A stretch of DNA of 64,000 nt from Gordonia westfalica (GCF_900105725.1 NZ_FNLM01000034.1:3844001-3908000), one strand, 5' to 3'. Numbered from the stretch's first letter, positions 16,995-25,893 are shown. Numbers and translations: made by a program. Notes: a model not told the origin generated them from the sequence alone.

Positions 16995-17150
16995 CCCTTC
17001 GAGACGGTCCTCCGCAGGCTCCGGACCTCCTCAGGGAGCAGTGGATGGCCCTCCGCAGGCTCCGGACCTCCTCAGGGAGCAGTGGATGGTCCTCCGCAGG
17101 CTCCGGACCTCCTCAGGGAGCAGGGGACGGTCCTCCTCAGGGAGCAGAGA
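16995..17150. repeat. 41-base tandem repeat, about three and a half copies, with a dispersed-repeat seed
   Basis: The block CCTCCGCAGGCTCCGGACC begins at 17009, 17050 and 17091, a period of exactly 41 bases, and a truncated unit starts at 17132. Units differ by a few bases. The first unit sits in a 42-base element (16995-17036) bounded by CCCTTCGAGAC and CTCCTCAGGG, the inverse of the ends of the element at 15296-15329. The array fills most of 16859-17153, between the aldehyde dehydrogenase promoter and the 3' end of its putative regulator. No gene is visible here. Confidence 0.85.
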
Positions 17151-17153
17151 GCG

Positions 17154-18461
17154 TCACACGCCGTAGCGCTTGTCCAGCAACCTGATGCGCCCGCCGACGA
17201 CGGGGCGGTCGGGATGCCCGACGGGCAGCCGGTGCTCAAGGCGACGCCAGGCGCCCAGGTCGTCGCGACCATGGACCGACGACGTCCACTTGCGCAAGGC
17301 CGCGACGTCGCCGCCGGCGATGAGCCGGGACCGCAGGTCCTCACGCAGTTCCTCGAAGATCTCGACGATGCCCGGCGCCGTCGACTCGAACAGCAGCCCA
17401 CCGCGGCCGAGGTCGTCGACCACCGCTGCCAGATCGGTGCCGGTCTCGATGCGTGTTCGGATCTCCTCGATGTCGGAGGAGATGTCGAGGGTGAGACGGT
17501 AGGGGCGGCTCGTGAGGACGTCGGCGCCGAGATCGCGCCGTAGCCGGGAGATCTCGGCCCGCACGCTCACCGGGTCGAGGCCTTCCTCGGCCAGCTTCAG
17601 CGCGAGTTGCTCGGTGTTGAGGCCTTCCGGAAACGCTTGCAGCAGAACCAGGATCTCCGCGTGACGGGGTGACACGGTGCGCGCACTCGTCGCATCCGCG
17701 GTGCGACGCCACCGATGCGGACCGTCGCCGAGGACGGTGAGGTATGCGGCGCTCGTCCGCGAGACACCCGGGCGGAAGGTCGACGGGTCGGCGAGATCGA
17801 CGGCGCTCGACTGGAGTTCGCGCTCCACCGCGGCGACCACCGACCGCACCGCGGCCAGGGCGAACGGCGCCGCGACCTCGCGTCCGCCGGTCACGTCGAT
17901 CACGCCGATGACGTGACCGGTGAACGGGTCGTGCACCGGTGCTGCCGCGCAGCTCCATTCCTGAACCGGGCCGGCGAAGTGTTCGGGTCCGACGATCTGC
18001 ACCCCGCGATCGACGGCCAGCGCGAGACCGGGGGCATTGGTCCCGACTGCCTCTTCGCTCCAGATCGAGCCCTCGACGAAGTTGATGTGGCCGGCCTTGT
18101 CGCGGGCCGCGGAGTCACCCTCGACCCACAGCAACCGTCCGACCTGATCGGTCAGGGCGACGACGACGCCGGTGTCGGCGATCGCGTCGACCATCAACGA
18201 CTGCACCAGCGGCCGGACCGCGGTGATCGGATGTGTCGCCCGGTATTCGGCGAACTCGTCGGCCGTCATGATCGGCACCGACTCGCCGGTCGGCAGGCCG
18301 TCGGCCGGGTTGACGTCGCTGGGGTCGATGCCGCGGCTCAACGACCGGGCCCACGAATCACGGACGATCGAGCGGACCGCATCCGACGGAGGCGTGACAC
18401 CGGAGAGGAACTCCTCGTAAGCACGGCGGATGCGTGTCGCCACCGCAGCCGCGTCAGTCAT
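17154..18461 (-). CDS. GAF-domain transcriptional regulator, probable regulator of the adjacent aldehyde dehydrogenase
   Basis: 435 residues from the ATG at 18461, with GGAGGG six bases upstream. An AcoR-like head (RSIVRDSWARSLSRGIDPS) is followed by a GAF domain (~75-215: DAIADTGVVVALTDQVGRLLWVEGD ... GSIWSEEAVGTNAPGLAL ... VHDPFTGHVIGVIDVTGG). There is no sigma-54 ATPase domain. The C-terminal part carries a winged-helix-like segment (SPRHAEILVLLQAFPEGLNTEQLALKL ... VRAEISRLRRDLGADVL). This is the form seen beside aldehyde dehydrogenases in actinobacteria, which lack sigma-54. It lies upstream of the dehydrogenase on the same strand, separated by the tandem repeat. Ligand unknown. Confidence 0.82.
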   Translation of the reverse strand: MTDAAAVATRIRRAYEEFLSGVTPPSDAVRSIVRDSWARSLSRGIDPSDVNPADGLPTGESVPIMTADEFAEYRATHPITAVRPLVQSLMVDAIADTGVVVALTDQVGRLLWVEGDSAARDKAGHINFVEGSIWSEEAVGTNAPGLALAVDRGVQIVGPEHFAGPVQEWSCAAAPVHDPFTGHVIGVIDVTGGREVAAPFALAAVRSVVAAVERELQSSAVDLADPSTFRPGVSRTSAAYLTVLGDGPHRWRRTADATSARTVSPRHAEILVLLQAFPEGLNTEQLALKLAEEGLDPVSVRAEISRLRRDLGADVLTSRPYRLTLDISSDIEEIRTRIETGTDLAAVVDDLGRGGLLFESTAPGIVEIFEELREDLRSRLIAGGDVAALRKWTSSVHGRDDLGAWRRLEHRLPVGHPDRPVVGGRIRLLDKRYGV

Positions 18462-18565
18462 GCGCCCTCCGTCGCTCGCCATATGTCGACGATTCTGCCT
18501 GGCAAAGTGTGATCCCGGCAACAATCGGGCTTTCCAGACGCGTGTAGAGAGTGTACTCGGTCCGC

Positions 18566-19399
18566 TCAGGCGAACCTTGCGGAGAACTCCCTCGGCGTCA
18601 TCCCGGTGACGGCCTTGAAGTCACGGACGAAATGGGCTTCGTCGGCGTAGGAGAGTCGGGCGGCCAGTTCGGCCAGTGTCTCGTCGGGTTCGCGAAGGAG
18701 TTCGGCTGCCTCCTGCAGGCGTCGGCGCTGGATCAGCCACTTGGGTGTGAGGCCCAACCGGCGTCGGGTGAGCCGCTGGAGGCTGCGTTCGGTGACGTGG
18801 AACCGCTCACAGATCTGCGCGACCGCCACCACCGTCGAATCGTTCTCGACCCACTCCACGATCGCGTTGACGAGCCGGCCGTCATCATCCATCGGGAGAT
18901 ATCCGCGCAACCATTCCTCGACGATGTCGGTGGCGGCGCGCTGGGTTTCCTCGTCCTCGGGCGCGCGTTCCATCACCGCGCGTACCGACCGTGCGAGACC
19001 TTCGCCGGACTCGCCGAAGACCACCGACAGCTCGTCGAACCGGTCGGTCCACTGCGCGACGTCGTCCACCAGCAACCCGCCGGCACCCGGGGTGAACATC
19101 ACGCCGACCGCCCAGCCGTCACCGGTCAGCACCGTCTCCGACAGGCCGGTGACGACTCCGTAGAAACGGGCGTAGGTGTTGCTGATCACGAGCAGGCAGA
19201 CCGGATACTGCAGCACGCGTTGCGGCGCCTCGGCCCCGGGCGGGACCGACCAGACGGGCACCCAGAACCGGCGCATCATCTCGTCGAGGTCCGGACTCGG
19301 CCCCCATCGGCCGATGCGGTAGCTCGCGTCCGCCGGGTCGACGAGGTGAGCGCGTTCGACGTCGTCGAGTCGCGTCGATCCCGAGTTGTCGGGTTTCAT
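18566..19399 (-). CDS. AraC-family transcriptional regulator
   Basis: 277 residues from ATG 19399; the preceding TTG is an alternative. The N-terminal ~165 residues form a ligand-sensing domain of the AraC type with a conserved WxPVW...PVCLLVISN pattern. The C-terminal helix-turn-helix pair is clear: VAQICERFHVTERSLQRLTRRRLGLTPKWLIQRRRLQEAA, then LAELAARLSYADEAHFVRDFKAVTGMTPREF. It is divergent from the DinB-like gene starting at 19437, with only 37 bases between the two starts, so it probably controls that gene as well as itself. The inducer is unknown. Confidence 0.88.
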   Translation of the reverse strand: MKPDNSGSTRLDDVERAHLVDPADASYRIGRWGPSPDLDEMMRRFWVPVWSVPPGAEAPQRVLQYPVCLLVISNTYARFYGVVTGLSETVLTGDGWAVGVMFTPGAGGLLVDDVAQWTDRFDELSVVFGESGEGLARSVRAVMERAPEDEETQRAATDIVEEWLRGYLPMDDDGRLVNAIVEWVENDSTVVAVAQICERFHVTERSLQRLTRRRLGLTPKWLIQRRRLQEAAELLREPDETLAELAARLSYADEAHFVRDFKAVTGMTPREFSARFA

Positions 19400-19436
19400 C
19401 AATCACCGCCCCCTGCCCTCGCGCTTGACTGTCATC

Positions 19437-19997
19437 ATGACCACCAACACTGACAATTCACCACTGCTGACCCGCTACAACTCCTACGCCGACGGTTTCG
19501 GCGACGTCCTCGCGACGCTGACCGCCGAGGCCTGGTCCAACCCGTCGCCGTGTGACGGCTGGACCGCCCGCGACGTCGTCGCGCACGTCGTCGACACCCA
19601 GCGCGACTTCTTCACCCGGCACGACGTCGACCTGGGTCCGGCCCCGTCGTTCGACGACCCGGTGGCGGCCTGGCGTGCTCATCGGGACGCCGTCTCCGCG
19701 CGTCTCGCCGACCCGACCATCGCCGACCGCGCCTTCGACGGCCATTTCGGTCCGACGACCATCGGTGAAACCCTGGTCCGCTTCTACGGTTTCGACATGA
19801 TCGCCCACCGGTGGGACATCGCCGCGGCCGCCGGCCTCGACCACCGCTTCACCGACGACCAGCTCACCGAGATGGAGACCGCAGCCGACGGCTTCGGGGA
19901 CGCTCTCTACTCCGAAGGGGTCTGTGAACGCGTCGACGTCCCGGCCGGCGCCGATCGCCAGACGACGCTGCTCGCCCGGCTGGGCCGGCGGGCCTGA
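19437..19997 (+). CDS. DinB-like / mycothiol-dependent maleylpyruvate isomerase-fold protein
   Basis: 186 residues from ATG 19437. A TIGR03086-like four-helix-bundle domain is recognisable: TLTAEAWSNPSPCDGWTARDVVAHVVDTQRDF, with the metal-ligand histidine in VAHVVD, and later DMIAHRWDIAAAAGLD with the second histidine. Members bind a divalent metal and several use mycothiol. This one is short and has no C-terminal sterol-carrier-like domain. It diverges from an AraC regulator and has almost no upstream space, so its message is probably leaderless or nearly so. Substrate unknown. Confidence 0.82.
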   Translation: MTTNTDNSPLLTRYNSYADGFGDVLATLTAEAWSNPSPCDGWTARDVVAHVVDTQRDFFTRHDVDLGPAPSFDDPVAAWRAHRDAVSARLADPTIADRAFDGHFGPTTIGETLVRFYGFDMIAHRWDIAAAAGLDHRFTDDQLTEMETAADGFGDALYSEGVCERVDVPAGADRQTTLLARLGRRA

Positions 19998-20007
19998 CTC
20001 AGCGACC

Positions 20008-20098
20008 CGCCGGCCGAACCGATCCACCCCCGCCGGCCGAACCGATCCACCCCCGCCGGCTGAGCCGGTTCCGAGCGCAGCGAGGCACCGCGTCGAAG
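20008..20098. repeat. 23-base direct repeats and a short dispersed-repeat relative
   Basis: CGCCGGCCGAACCGATCCAC starts at 20008 and again at 20031; a third, diverged start lies at 20054 (period 23). It runs into a 40-base element (20059-20098) that starts GCTGAGCCGG, ends CGTCGAAG and has a GAGCGCAGCGAGG centre, loosely like the elements at 15296 and 26765. The region lies between convergent genes. Confidence 0.5.
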
Positions 20099-20132
20099 CC
20101 CCCACCAGCACGTCAGCCGACGGCATCCGGCC

Positions 20133-20783
20133 TCACCCGGTTTCGTGCGAACGAATCCCGAGCACACGCGCGGCTGCGAACGTGACGGTGAGGAACACCA
20201 GGACCACGGACACCACCACGAGCCACGTCGAGGTGGTGGTGGAGAACCCCAGAAGCCACGCGCTACCCATACCGGCCAAGGTCGCGACCACCGCGCCGAC
20301 GGGCAGCACGACAGCCGTGGTCCTGGCGGTGGCTCGCGCTGCGGGATCACCTCCCGCGCGCAGGACCCAGTACACCGCAGCCACTGCCAAACCGTAGGCA
20401 ACGGCACCACTCACCGCATACAGCACCAGCGGCGTCATCCCGCCGGGCAAGTCGGCTGCGTTGTACGCCGGTGCCAAAGCCGGAAGAACTCCCACCGCAC
20501 AACCTCCAAGGCCCGCAACGGCGGTGACACCCAGGCGGCGTCGTTCGTCGATCCGCGCGCCGGCGATACCGAGGACCACGCCGGTCAGCAACCCCACCAC
20601 GGCGCCCACGGCCGCGACGACGAGGTATCGGCCGGGTTCCGAGACAGTGACGGGCCCTCCGGCAGGTGAGGAGATCGCGTAGAACTCACCGAAGCCCGGC
20701 CCCGAGAGTCCTTCGAACAATGCGGCCGTCAGCACCGCGATCACACTTCCCGCGAGCATCAACCACAGACAGAGTCGACCCAT
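20133..20783 (-). CDS. Multi-span membrane protein of unknown function
   Basis: 216 residues from ATG 20783 (MGRLCLWLMLAGSVIAVLTAALFEG). There are about five or six hydrophobic spans separated by short Gly/Arg loops, and a C-terminal SHETG. It has no charged motif suggesting transport or catalysis. I do not recognise the family; small Gly/Ala/Val-rich integral membrane proteins like this are common in actinobacteria. The ribosome site is weak (GCAGGA), so the exact start is uncertain. Confidence 0.7.
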   Translation of the reverse strand: MGRLCLWLMLAGSVIAVLTAALFEGLSGPGFGEFYAISSPAGGPVTVSEPGRYLVVAAVGAVVGLLTGVVLGIAGARIDERRRLGVTAVAGLGGCAVGVLPALAPAYNAADLPGGMTPLVLYAVSGAVAYGLAVAAVYWVLRAGGDPAARATARTTAVVLPVGAVVATLAGMGSAWLLGFSTTTSTWLVVVSVVLVFLTVTFAAARVLGIRSHETG

Positions 20784-20821
20784 GCACGCATCCTGCCGCA
20801 CACGGGTCCGCAGGGGCGAAC

Positions 20822-21076
20822 CTACGGAATCCAGCCGTTGTGCCGTGGGTACCGCGCCCGCAGATGGCTGTAGATGTAGGTGCTCAGCAGCAACGCGACA
20901 CCTGCACCGATCGCCGGCCACAGGAAGGCGTTGTCGAGGGAGTCGCGGACTGCTGCGACGGCCCAGCCGATCACGAACAGCACCATGGCGATCGTCGCCA
21001 GGATGCGGATGACGAGGACCAGCGTGGTGACCAACGCCCACACCGCTTCCCGCGTCCGACCCGACCGACCACCCAT
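20822..21076 (-). CDS. Small two-span membrane protein
   Basis: 84 residues from ATG 21076 (MGGRSGRTREAVWALVTTLVLVIRILATIAMVLFVIGWAVAAV), with two membrane spans and a basic tail ending RARYPRHNGWIP. It diverges from the YccF gene at 21173. A longer frame reaching 21655 lies antisense to that gene and is not credible. Function unknown. Confidence 0.6.
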   Translation of the reverse strand: MGGRSGRTREAVWALVTTLVLVIRILATIAMVLFVIGWAVAAVRDSLDNAFLWPAIGAGVALLLSTYIYSHLRARYPRHNGWIP

Positions 21077-21172
21077 GGGGACCAATCGTAATGTGACCCA
21101 TCCCCGCGTATGCAGGTCAGTGCTGGTCACGCTTTCGTCCCCACTGCGCGCCGGCGCGTGGACAATGGACGG

Positions 21173-21580
21173 ATGAAGACCATCCTCAACGTCATCTGGC
21201 TGCTGCTGTGCGGTCTGTGGATGGCGATCGGCTACGTCGTCGCCGGCATCATCTGCTGCATCCTGATCATCACCATCCCGTTCGGTATCGCGTCGTTCCG
21301 GATGGCCAACTACGCACTCTGGCCGTTCGGCCGCACCGTCGTCCGCAAACCGACTGCCGGCGCGGCGTCGATGATCGGCAACATCATCTGGCTCATCGTC
21401 GCCGGGATCTGGCTGGCCCTCGGCCACATCGCCACCGGCCTCGCCCTCTGCATCACCATCATCGGCATTCCCCTCGGCATCGCCAGCTTCAAGATGGTGC
21501 CGGTGTCGCTGCTGCCCCTGGGCGCCGAGATCGTCCCCACCGACCAGCAGATGCCCGGCGGCGCGCCGACCCGGATCTGA
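21173..21580 (+). CDS. YccF-domain inner membrane protein
   Basis: 135 residues from ATG 21173. Two copies of the YccF motif are seen: MKTILNVIWLLLCGLWMAIGYVVAGIICCILIITIPFGIASFRMANYALWPFGR, then ASMIGNIIWLIVAGIWLALGHIATGLALCITIIGIPLGIASFKM. Each has the NxIW...G...TIxxIPxGxASFxM pattern. The family is widespread and integral to the membrane, with no settled function. It is transcribed toward the ufaA1-type operon but ends 68 bases before it; a separate promoter lies in the gap. Confidence 0.88.
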   Translation: MKTILNVIWLLLCGLWMAIGYVVAGIICCILIITIPFGIASFRMANYALWPFGRTVVRKPTAGAASMIGNIIWLIVAGIWLALGHIATGLALCITIIGIPLGIASFKMVPVSLLPLGAEIVPTDQQMPGGAPTRI

Positions 21581-21613
21581 TACGTCCACCCGAGGTCGGC
21601 GGGGGTTTCCGAC

Positions 21614-21641
21614 CCATCCGATGAGGGTGTCGGGTCCGAAG
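21614..21641 (+). promoter_or_regulatory. SigK-type ECF promoter of the ufaA1-rskA operon
   Basis: CCATCC at 21614-21619 and CCGAAG at 21636-21641, separated by 16 bases, resemble as I recall it the mycobacterial SigK promoter consensus (CCATCC, 16-17 bases, CCGAAT), with one mismatch. The ATG of the next gene is only seven bases beyond the -10, implying a leaderless transcript. In mycobacteria the orthologous gene set belongs to the SigK regulon. Sequence match is direct; sigma specificity is inference. Confidence 0.6.
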
Positions 21642-21648
21642 ACCGGGC

Positions 21649-22974
21649 ATGACACTCAAGACCGGCCCCGACCGGGCACCGCAATCGATCGCGGTCATCG
21701 GTAGCGGGGTGGCCGGGTTGACCGCGGCCCATGTCGTGTCCCGGCATGCGCGGGTGACACTGTTCGAGGCCGACAGCCGCCTCGGCGGGCACGCACACAC
21801 CCACCTTCTCGACCTGCCGACGGGTCCGCTCGCCGTGGACTCCGGGTTCATCGTCCACAACGACCGCACCTACCCGACGCTCCTGCGCCTCTTCGACGAA
21901 CTCGACATCGCCACCCTCGACACCGACATGTCGATGTCGGTGTCCTCGAAGCTCACCGGACTCGAGTACGCGGGGGCACTCGGTGTGACGGGCCTGTTCC
22001 CCACGGCTCGCAACCTCACGCGCCCCCGCTATCTGCGCATGCTCGGCGAGGTCGTGCGCTTCCATCGCGCGGCCCGCCGTGTCCTCGACGACCCGGGCGC
22101 CGACGAGCCGCTCGCCCGGTTCGTCGCACGCGAGGGCTTCTCGGACAATTTTCGCGACAACTTCCTGCTCCCCCTCGTGGCCGCCGTCTGGTCGTGCGAC
22201 GAACAGACCGCCGCCGACTACCCGGCGCGGTATCTGTTCACCTTCCTCGACCACCACGGGATGCTCAGCGTGTTCGGCTCCCCCACCTGGCGGACCGTCG
22301 TCGGCGGCTCCATCCGGTACGTCACCGCCATCGCCGATGCCCTGGTGGCTCGAGGCGGCGAGATCCACTGTGGCACACCGGTGAACCGGGTGCTCCCCAC
22401 GGCCGACGGGGTCGAGGTCACCGTGGGAGACCGCCCGGCCCAGATCTTCGACGCCGTGGTCGTCGCGACCCACCCGCACCAGGCGCTGTCGATGTTGGCC
22501 GAACCCACACCCGACCAGAAGCGTATCCTCGGTGCGATCCAGTATCTGCCGAAACTGGCTGTCCTGCACTCGGACACCTCCCTGCTCCCCCGCGCCCGAC
22601 GCGCCTGGGCGTCGTGGAACTACCAGATCCGCGACGAGCCGACGACACCCTCCGGCGCCGGAGAGGTCGCGGTAACTTATGACCTCACCCGTCTGATGAG
22701 CCTGCCCACCACCGCCCCGCGCATGCTGGTCACCCTGGGCCGCACCGACCTCGTCGACCCGGCGAAGGTACACGCCGCGATGGCCTACGAGCATCCCATC
22801 TACACCACGACCTCCGTTGCGGCACAGGCCGAACTGCCGACGATCGACACCGACCGCATCGCTTTCGCCGGCGCCTACCACGGGTGGGGCTTCCACGAGG
22901 ACGGCGCCGCGTCGGGCGTGCGCGCCGCGGCCCGCCTCGGCTACACCTGGGCCAGGCCGGAGGTGCCGGCATGA
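21649..22974 (+). CDS. FAD-dependent amine-oxidase-like oxidoreductase (Rv0449c type)
   Basis: 441 residues. The FAD-binding Rossmann motif is IAVIGSGVAGLTAAHVVSRHARVTLFEADSRLGGHAHTH (residues ~14-52). The family signatures DSGFIVHNDRTYPTLLRLFDELDI and FAGAYHGWGFHEDGAASGVRAA (near the C-terminus) are both present. It is related to flavin desaturases such as those acting on methylated fatty acids. It is the first gene of a tightly coupled operon with DUF1365, a cyclopropane-synthase-like methyltransferase and DUF1295, the same order as Rv0449c-Rv0446c. The likely role is oxidation or desaturation in a lipid tailoring pathway; the substrate is not known. Confidence 0.88.
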   Translation: MTLKTGPDRAPQSIAVIGSGVAGLTAAHVVSRHARVTLFEADSRLGGHAHTHLLDLPTGPLAVDSGFIVHNDRTYPTLLRLFDELDIATLDTDMSMSVSSKLTGLEYAGALGVTGLFPTARNLTRPRYLRMLGEVVRFHRAARRVLDDPGADEPLARFVAREGFSDNFRDNFLLPLVAAVWSCDEQTAADYPARYLFTFLDHHGMLSVFGSPTWRTVVGGSIRYVTAIADALVARGGEIHCGTPVNRVLPTADGVEVTVGDRPAQIFDAVVVATHPHQALSMLAEPTPDQKRILGAIQYLPKLAVLHSDTSLLPRARRAWASWNYQIRDEPTTPSGAGEVAVTYDLTRLMSLPTTAPRMLVTLGRTDLVDPAKVHAAMAYEHPIYTTTSVAAQAELPTIDTDRIAFAGAYHGWGFHEDGAASGVRAAARLGYTWARPEVPA

Positions 22975-23738
22975 CGCCGCCGCCCCTTCCCGCGATCGTC
23001 GACGCCGAGATCGTGCACGCGCGCACGACACCGGTCCGGCATTCGTTCACCTACCGCAGTACGACGTGGCTCGTCGACCTCGACGACCTGCCTCGGCCGC
23101 CCCGTGCGCTGCGACCCTTCGCACGCTTCCTCGCCGACGACCACTTCCCCGAACCCGCCACTCCCGGTGCGACCCTGCGAGACCGGCTGGACGCGCACCT
23201 GCGCGGCGCGGGCGTCGATCCGCCGACCGGCCGCGTCACCGCACTGCTGTCCCCGCGTGTGGCCGGCTACGTGTTCAACCCGATCAGCGTGTTCTGGTGT
23301 CATGACGCCGACGGTGCCCTCGCCTACGTCGTCGCCGAGGTCCACAACACCTACGGGCAACGCCACTGCTACGTCGTCCGCACCGACGAGCGCGGCGACG
23401 CGCGGGTGGGCAAGGAGTTCTACGTCTCGCCGTTCAACCCGGTCGACGGCACGTATCGGCTGCGGTTGCCCGAGCCGGGCAGGCACACCGTCTTCGTGTC
23501 GGTCACGCTCGATCGTCCCGGACAGCGGCCCTTCGTCGCGACGCTGCGGGGCAGGGTGCGGCCCGCGACCGCCGGAGCGGTGCTCGCCACCCAGTTGCGG
23601 ACCCCGTTCGCACCCGCGGTCGTCGCCGCCCGGATCCGCCGGCACGGCATCGCACTGTGGCTGCGACGGCTCCCCGTCGTCGCACGACCGGAACACACCC
23701 GACAGACCACCATCGCGCTCGAGGAGAAGGTTCGATGA
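22971..23738 (+). CDS. DUF1365 family protein (Rv0448c type)
   Basis: 255 residues. Its ATG overlaps the upstream stop by four bases (ATGA). Family features are visible: IVDAEIVHARTTPVRHSFTYRSTTWLVDLDDL at the start, GYVFNPISVFWCHDADGALAYVVAEVHNTYGQRHCYV in the middle, and KEFYVSPFNPVDGTYRLRL. The family has no assigned activity but travels with FAD oxidoreductases and fatty-acid methyltransferases across many phyla, including loci tied to furan or cyclopropane fatty acids. It is probably a partner in the same lipid-modification pathway. Confidence 0.88.
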   Translation: MTPPPLPAIVDAEIVHARTTPVRHSFTYRSTTWLVDLDDLPRPPRALRPFARFLADDHFPEPATPGATLRDRLDAHLRGAGVDPPTGRVTALLSPRVAGYVFNPISVFWCHDADGALAYVVAEVHNTYGQRHCYVVRTDERGDARVGKEFYVSPFNPVDGTYRLRLPEPGRHTVFVSVTLDRPGQRPFVATLRGRVRPATAGAVLATQLRTPFAPAVVAARIRRHGIALWLRRLPVVARPEHTRQTTIALEEKVR

Positions 23739-25057
23739 GCATCCCGATGCAGCACTCCGGAGTACCCGATCTCGGGCCGGTCGACGCCGCGCGGTGGCCC
23801 GACGTGGCCTCCCTGCCGGCCGGACGCACCGCTTCGGTACGCGCGGCGGCCGCCGAGCGCCTCTTCCGGCGCGCGACAGACCGGCTGAACATCCGCGTGG
23901 AGTATCCGGACGGGTCTCTAGGCGGCCTGAACCGCACCGCCGTCCAGCCCCGCATGATCATCCGGCGGCCGGATGACCTGTGGCGACGCATCGGTACCGG
24001 CGGCCTGATCGGTTTCGGTGAGGCGTTCATGGCCGGGGACTGGACGACCGACGACCTCGTCGGCGTCCTCGTGCCGTTCGCCGAACACGCCGGCGACCTC
24101 GTACCCCGGCCGCTTCAGTGGCTGCGCGCGGCGACTCTCCCCAGACATCCTGCGTCGGAGGCGAACACCACCGCCAACACGCGCAGCAACATCGCCCGCC
24201 ACTACGACCTGTCCAACGATCTGTTCGCTGCGTTCCTCGACGAGACGATGACCTATTCGAGTGCGCTGTTCGAGGTGTCCGGGAACCCTCCGCACGACGT
24301 CGGTCACCCGGAGTGGTCCGGGCTCGCCGTCGCACAACAGCGGAAGATCGACCGCCTCCTCGACCTCGCCGGGGTCGGCCCCGGCACCCGACTCCTCGAA
24401 ATCGGCACCGGCTGGGGCGAACTGAGCCTGCGTGCGGCTGCCCGCGGCGCGTCGGTCCGATCCGTGACCCTCTCGTCGGAACAACAAGAGCTGGCCCGTG
24501 CCCGCATCGCGGAGGCCGGGGTGGCCGACCGCGTCCAGATCGATCTGCTCGATTACCGCCAGGTCGACGGCACCTATGACGCGGTCGTCTCGGTGGAGAT
24601 GATCGAGGCGGTGGGTGAGGCGTACTGGGCCACCTACTTCCAGGTCATCGACCGCGTACTGGCGCCGGGCGGCCGGGTCGCGATCCAGGCCATCACGATG
24701 CCCCATGACCGGCTCATGGCATCCCGCAACACCTACACCTGGATTCACAAGTACATCTTCCCGGGCGGTCAGCTCACCTCGATTCCCGGTCTTCGACAGG
24801 TGGTTCGGGATCACTCGTCGTTGCGCCTGTCCGGCGGCACCGCCATCGGCCCCCACTACGCGGAGACCCTGCGTCTGTGGCGTGAGCGTTTCCTCGCCAA
24901 TGCCGACGAGGTCCTCCGGCTGGGATTCGACCACACCTTCCTGCGGATGTGGCAGTTCTACCTCGCCTACTCCGAAGCCGGTTTCCGCGCAGGCTATCTC
25001 GACGTCCATCAGCTGGTGTTCACCCGCGATGCGGGCGGCCGAGAGGCCGGCCGATGA
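23735..25057 (+). CDS. ufaA1: Cyclopropane-fatty-acid-synthase-like methyltransferase (UfaA1 type)
   Basis: 440 residues, ATGA-coupled to the gene before it. The N-terminal ~150 residues form the lipid-binding part typical of Cfa enzymes. The SAM-binding domain has ANTRSNIARHYDLSNDLFAAFLDETMTYSSALFE, LLEIGTGWGELSLRAAARGASV (~221) and VSVEMIEAVGEAYWATYFQ, all diagnostic of cyclopropane/mycolic-acid methyltransferases. It transfers a methylene or methyl group from SAM to unsaturated phospholipid fatty acids. Gene order places it as the counterpart of Rv0447c (ufaA1). Whether the product is cyclopropane, branched or another modified acid cannot be told from sequence. Confidence 0.9.
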   Translation: MSIPMQHSGVPDLGPVDAARWPDVASLPAGRTASVRAAAAERLFRRATDRLNIRVEYPDGSLGGLNRTAVQPRMIIRRPDDLWRRIGTGGLIGFGEAFMAGDWTTDDLVGVLVPFAEHAGDLVPRPLQWLRAATLPRHPASEANTTANTRSNIARHYDLSNDLFAAFLDETMTYSSALFEVSGNPPHDVGHPEWSGLAVAQQRKIDRLLDLAGVGPGTRLLEIGTGWGELSLRAAARGASVRSVTLSSEQQELARARIAEAGVADRVQIDLLDYRQVDGTYDAVVSVEMIEAVGEAYWATYFQVIDRVLAPGGRVAIQAITMPHDRLMASRNTYTWIHKYIFPGGQLTSIPGLRQVVRDHSSLRLSGGTAIGPHYAETLRLWRERFLANADEVLRLGFDHTFLRMWQFYLAYSEAGFRAGYLDVHQLVFTRDAGGREAGR

Positions 25058-25860
25058 CCGGCTGGGCCGGCTTCCTCACGATCACGACCGCGAGCCTGGT
25101 GTTCCTCGCGGTACTCCAGACCGCGACGTTCGCCGTCGGTCACCGGATCGGTCGCTACAACGTGGTCGACGTCGCGTGGGGACTCGGATTCGTCGGCGTC
25201 GCCTGGATTGGCGTACTGATCGGTGGCGGAGACCCGCTCCGGAACTGGCTGCTGACCATCCTCGTGACGGTCTGGGGTCTGCGCCTGACCTGGCACATGT
25301 ACGTGAAATCGAAGGGCCGAGGCGAGGATCCGCGATACGTGGACCTGTTGGAGCGTTCCGGCGGCAACGGCCTCGGCACGATCGCACGCAAGATCTTCGG
25401 AATTCAGGGAGTGTCGCAATGGTTCGTGTCGTTGCCGCTGCAGGTGTCGGCGGTGTCCGAGTCCACCGGTCTTCTCCCGATCCTCGCGCCCGGCACGCTG
25501 CTGTGGATCGTCGGGGTCTCCTTCGAGGCGATCGGCGACGCCCAACTGCGAAAGTTCAAGGCCGACCCCGCGAACAAGGGCAAGATCATGGATCGCGGGC
25601 TGTGGGCGTGGACGCGACACCCGAACTATTTCGGCGACTCGAGTGTGTGGTGGGGTCTGTGGTTGATCGCGGCAAGTGCCTGGCCGGGGGTGCTCACCAT
25701 CCTCTCCCCGGTGGCCATGACCTATTTCCTGGTGTACGCCACGGGTGCACGACTTCTGGAGAAGACCATGAGCCGTCGGCCCGGCTACCCCGAATACCAG
25801 CGCCGTACGTCATACTTCTTGCCGCGGCCGCCCCGGTCACGGCGGCACGCGGACACATGA
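25054..25860 (+). CDS. DUF1295 steroid-5-alpha-reductase-like membrane protein (Rv0446c type)
   Basis: 268 residues, ATGA-coupled to ufaA1. Several membrane spans and the family motifs VDVAWGLGFVGVAW and IMDRGLWAWTRHPNYFGDSSVWWGLWL are present. The RHPNYFG motif is shared with isoprenylcysteine methyltransferases and steroid reductases and probably binds a nicotinamide or SAM cofactor. It completes the four-gene lipid set. In mycobacteria sigK comes next; here the following gene, 33 bases on, is already rskA. Confidence 0.88.
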   Translation: MTGWAGFLTITTASLVFLAVLQTATFAVGHRIGRYNVVDVAWGLGFVGVAWIGVLIGGGDPLRNWLLTILVTVWGLRLTWHMYVKSKGRGEDPRYVDLLERSGGNGLGTIARKIFGIQGVSQWFVSLPLQVSAVSESTGLLPILAPGTLLWIVGVSFEAIGDAQLRKFKADPANKGKIMDRGLWAWTRHPNYFGDSSVWWGLWLIAASAWPGVLTILSPVAMTYFLVYATGARLLEKTMSRRPGYPEYQRRTSYFLPRPPRSRRHADT

Positions 25861-25893
25861 TGGCGGCACGACGCCGAGGAGAGGAGGCGCCCG

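Noticed and set aside
16995..17150. Possible CRISPR array
   Set aside because: Repeats are directly abutting 41-base units without unique spacers and there are no cas genes.
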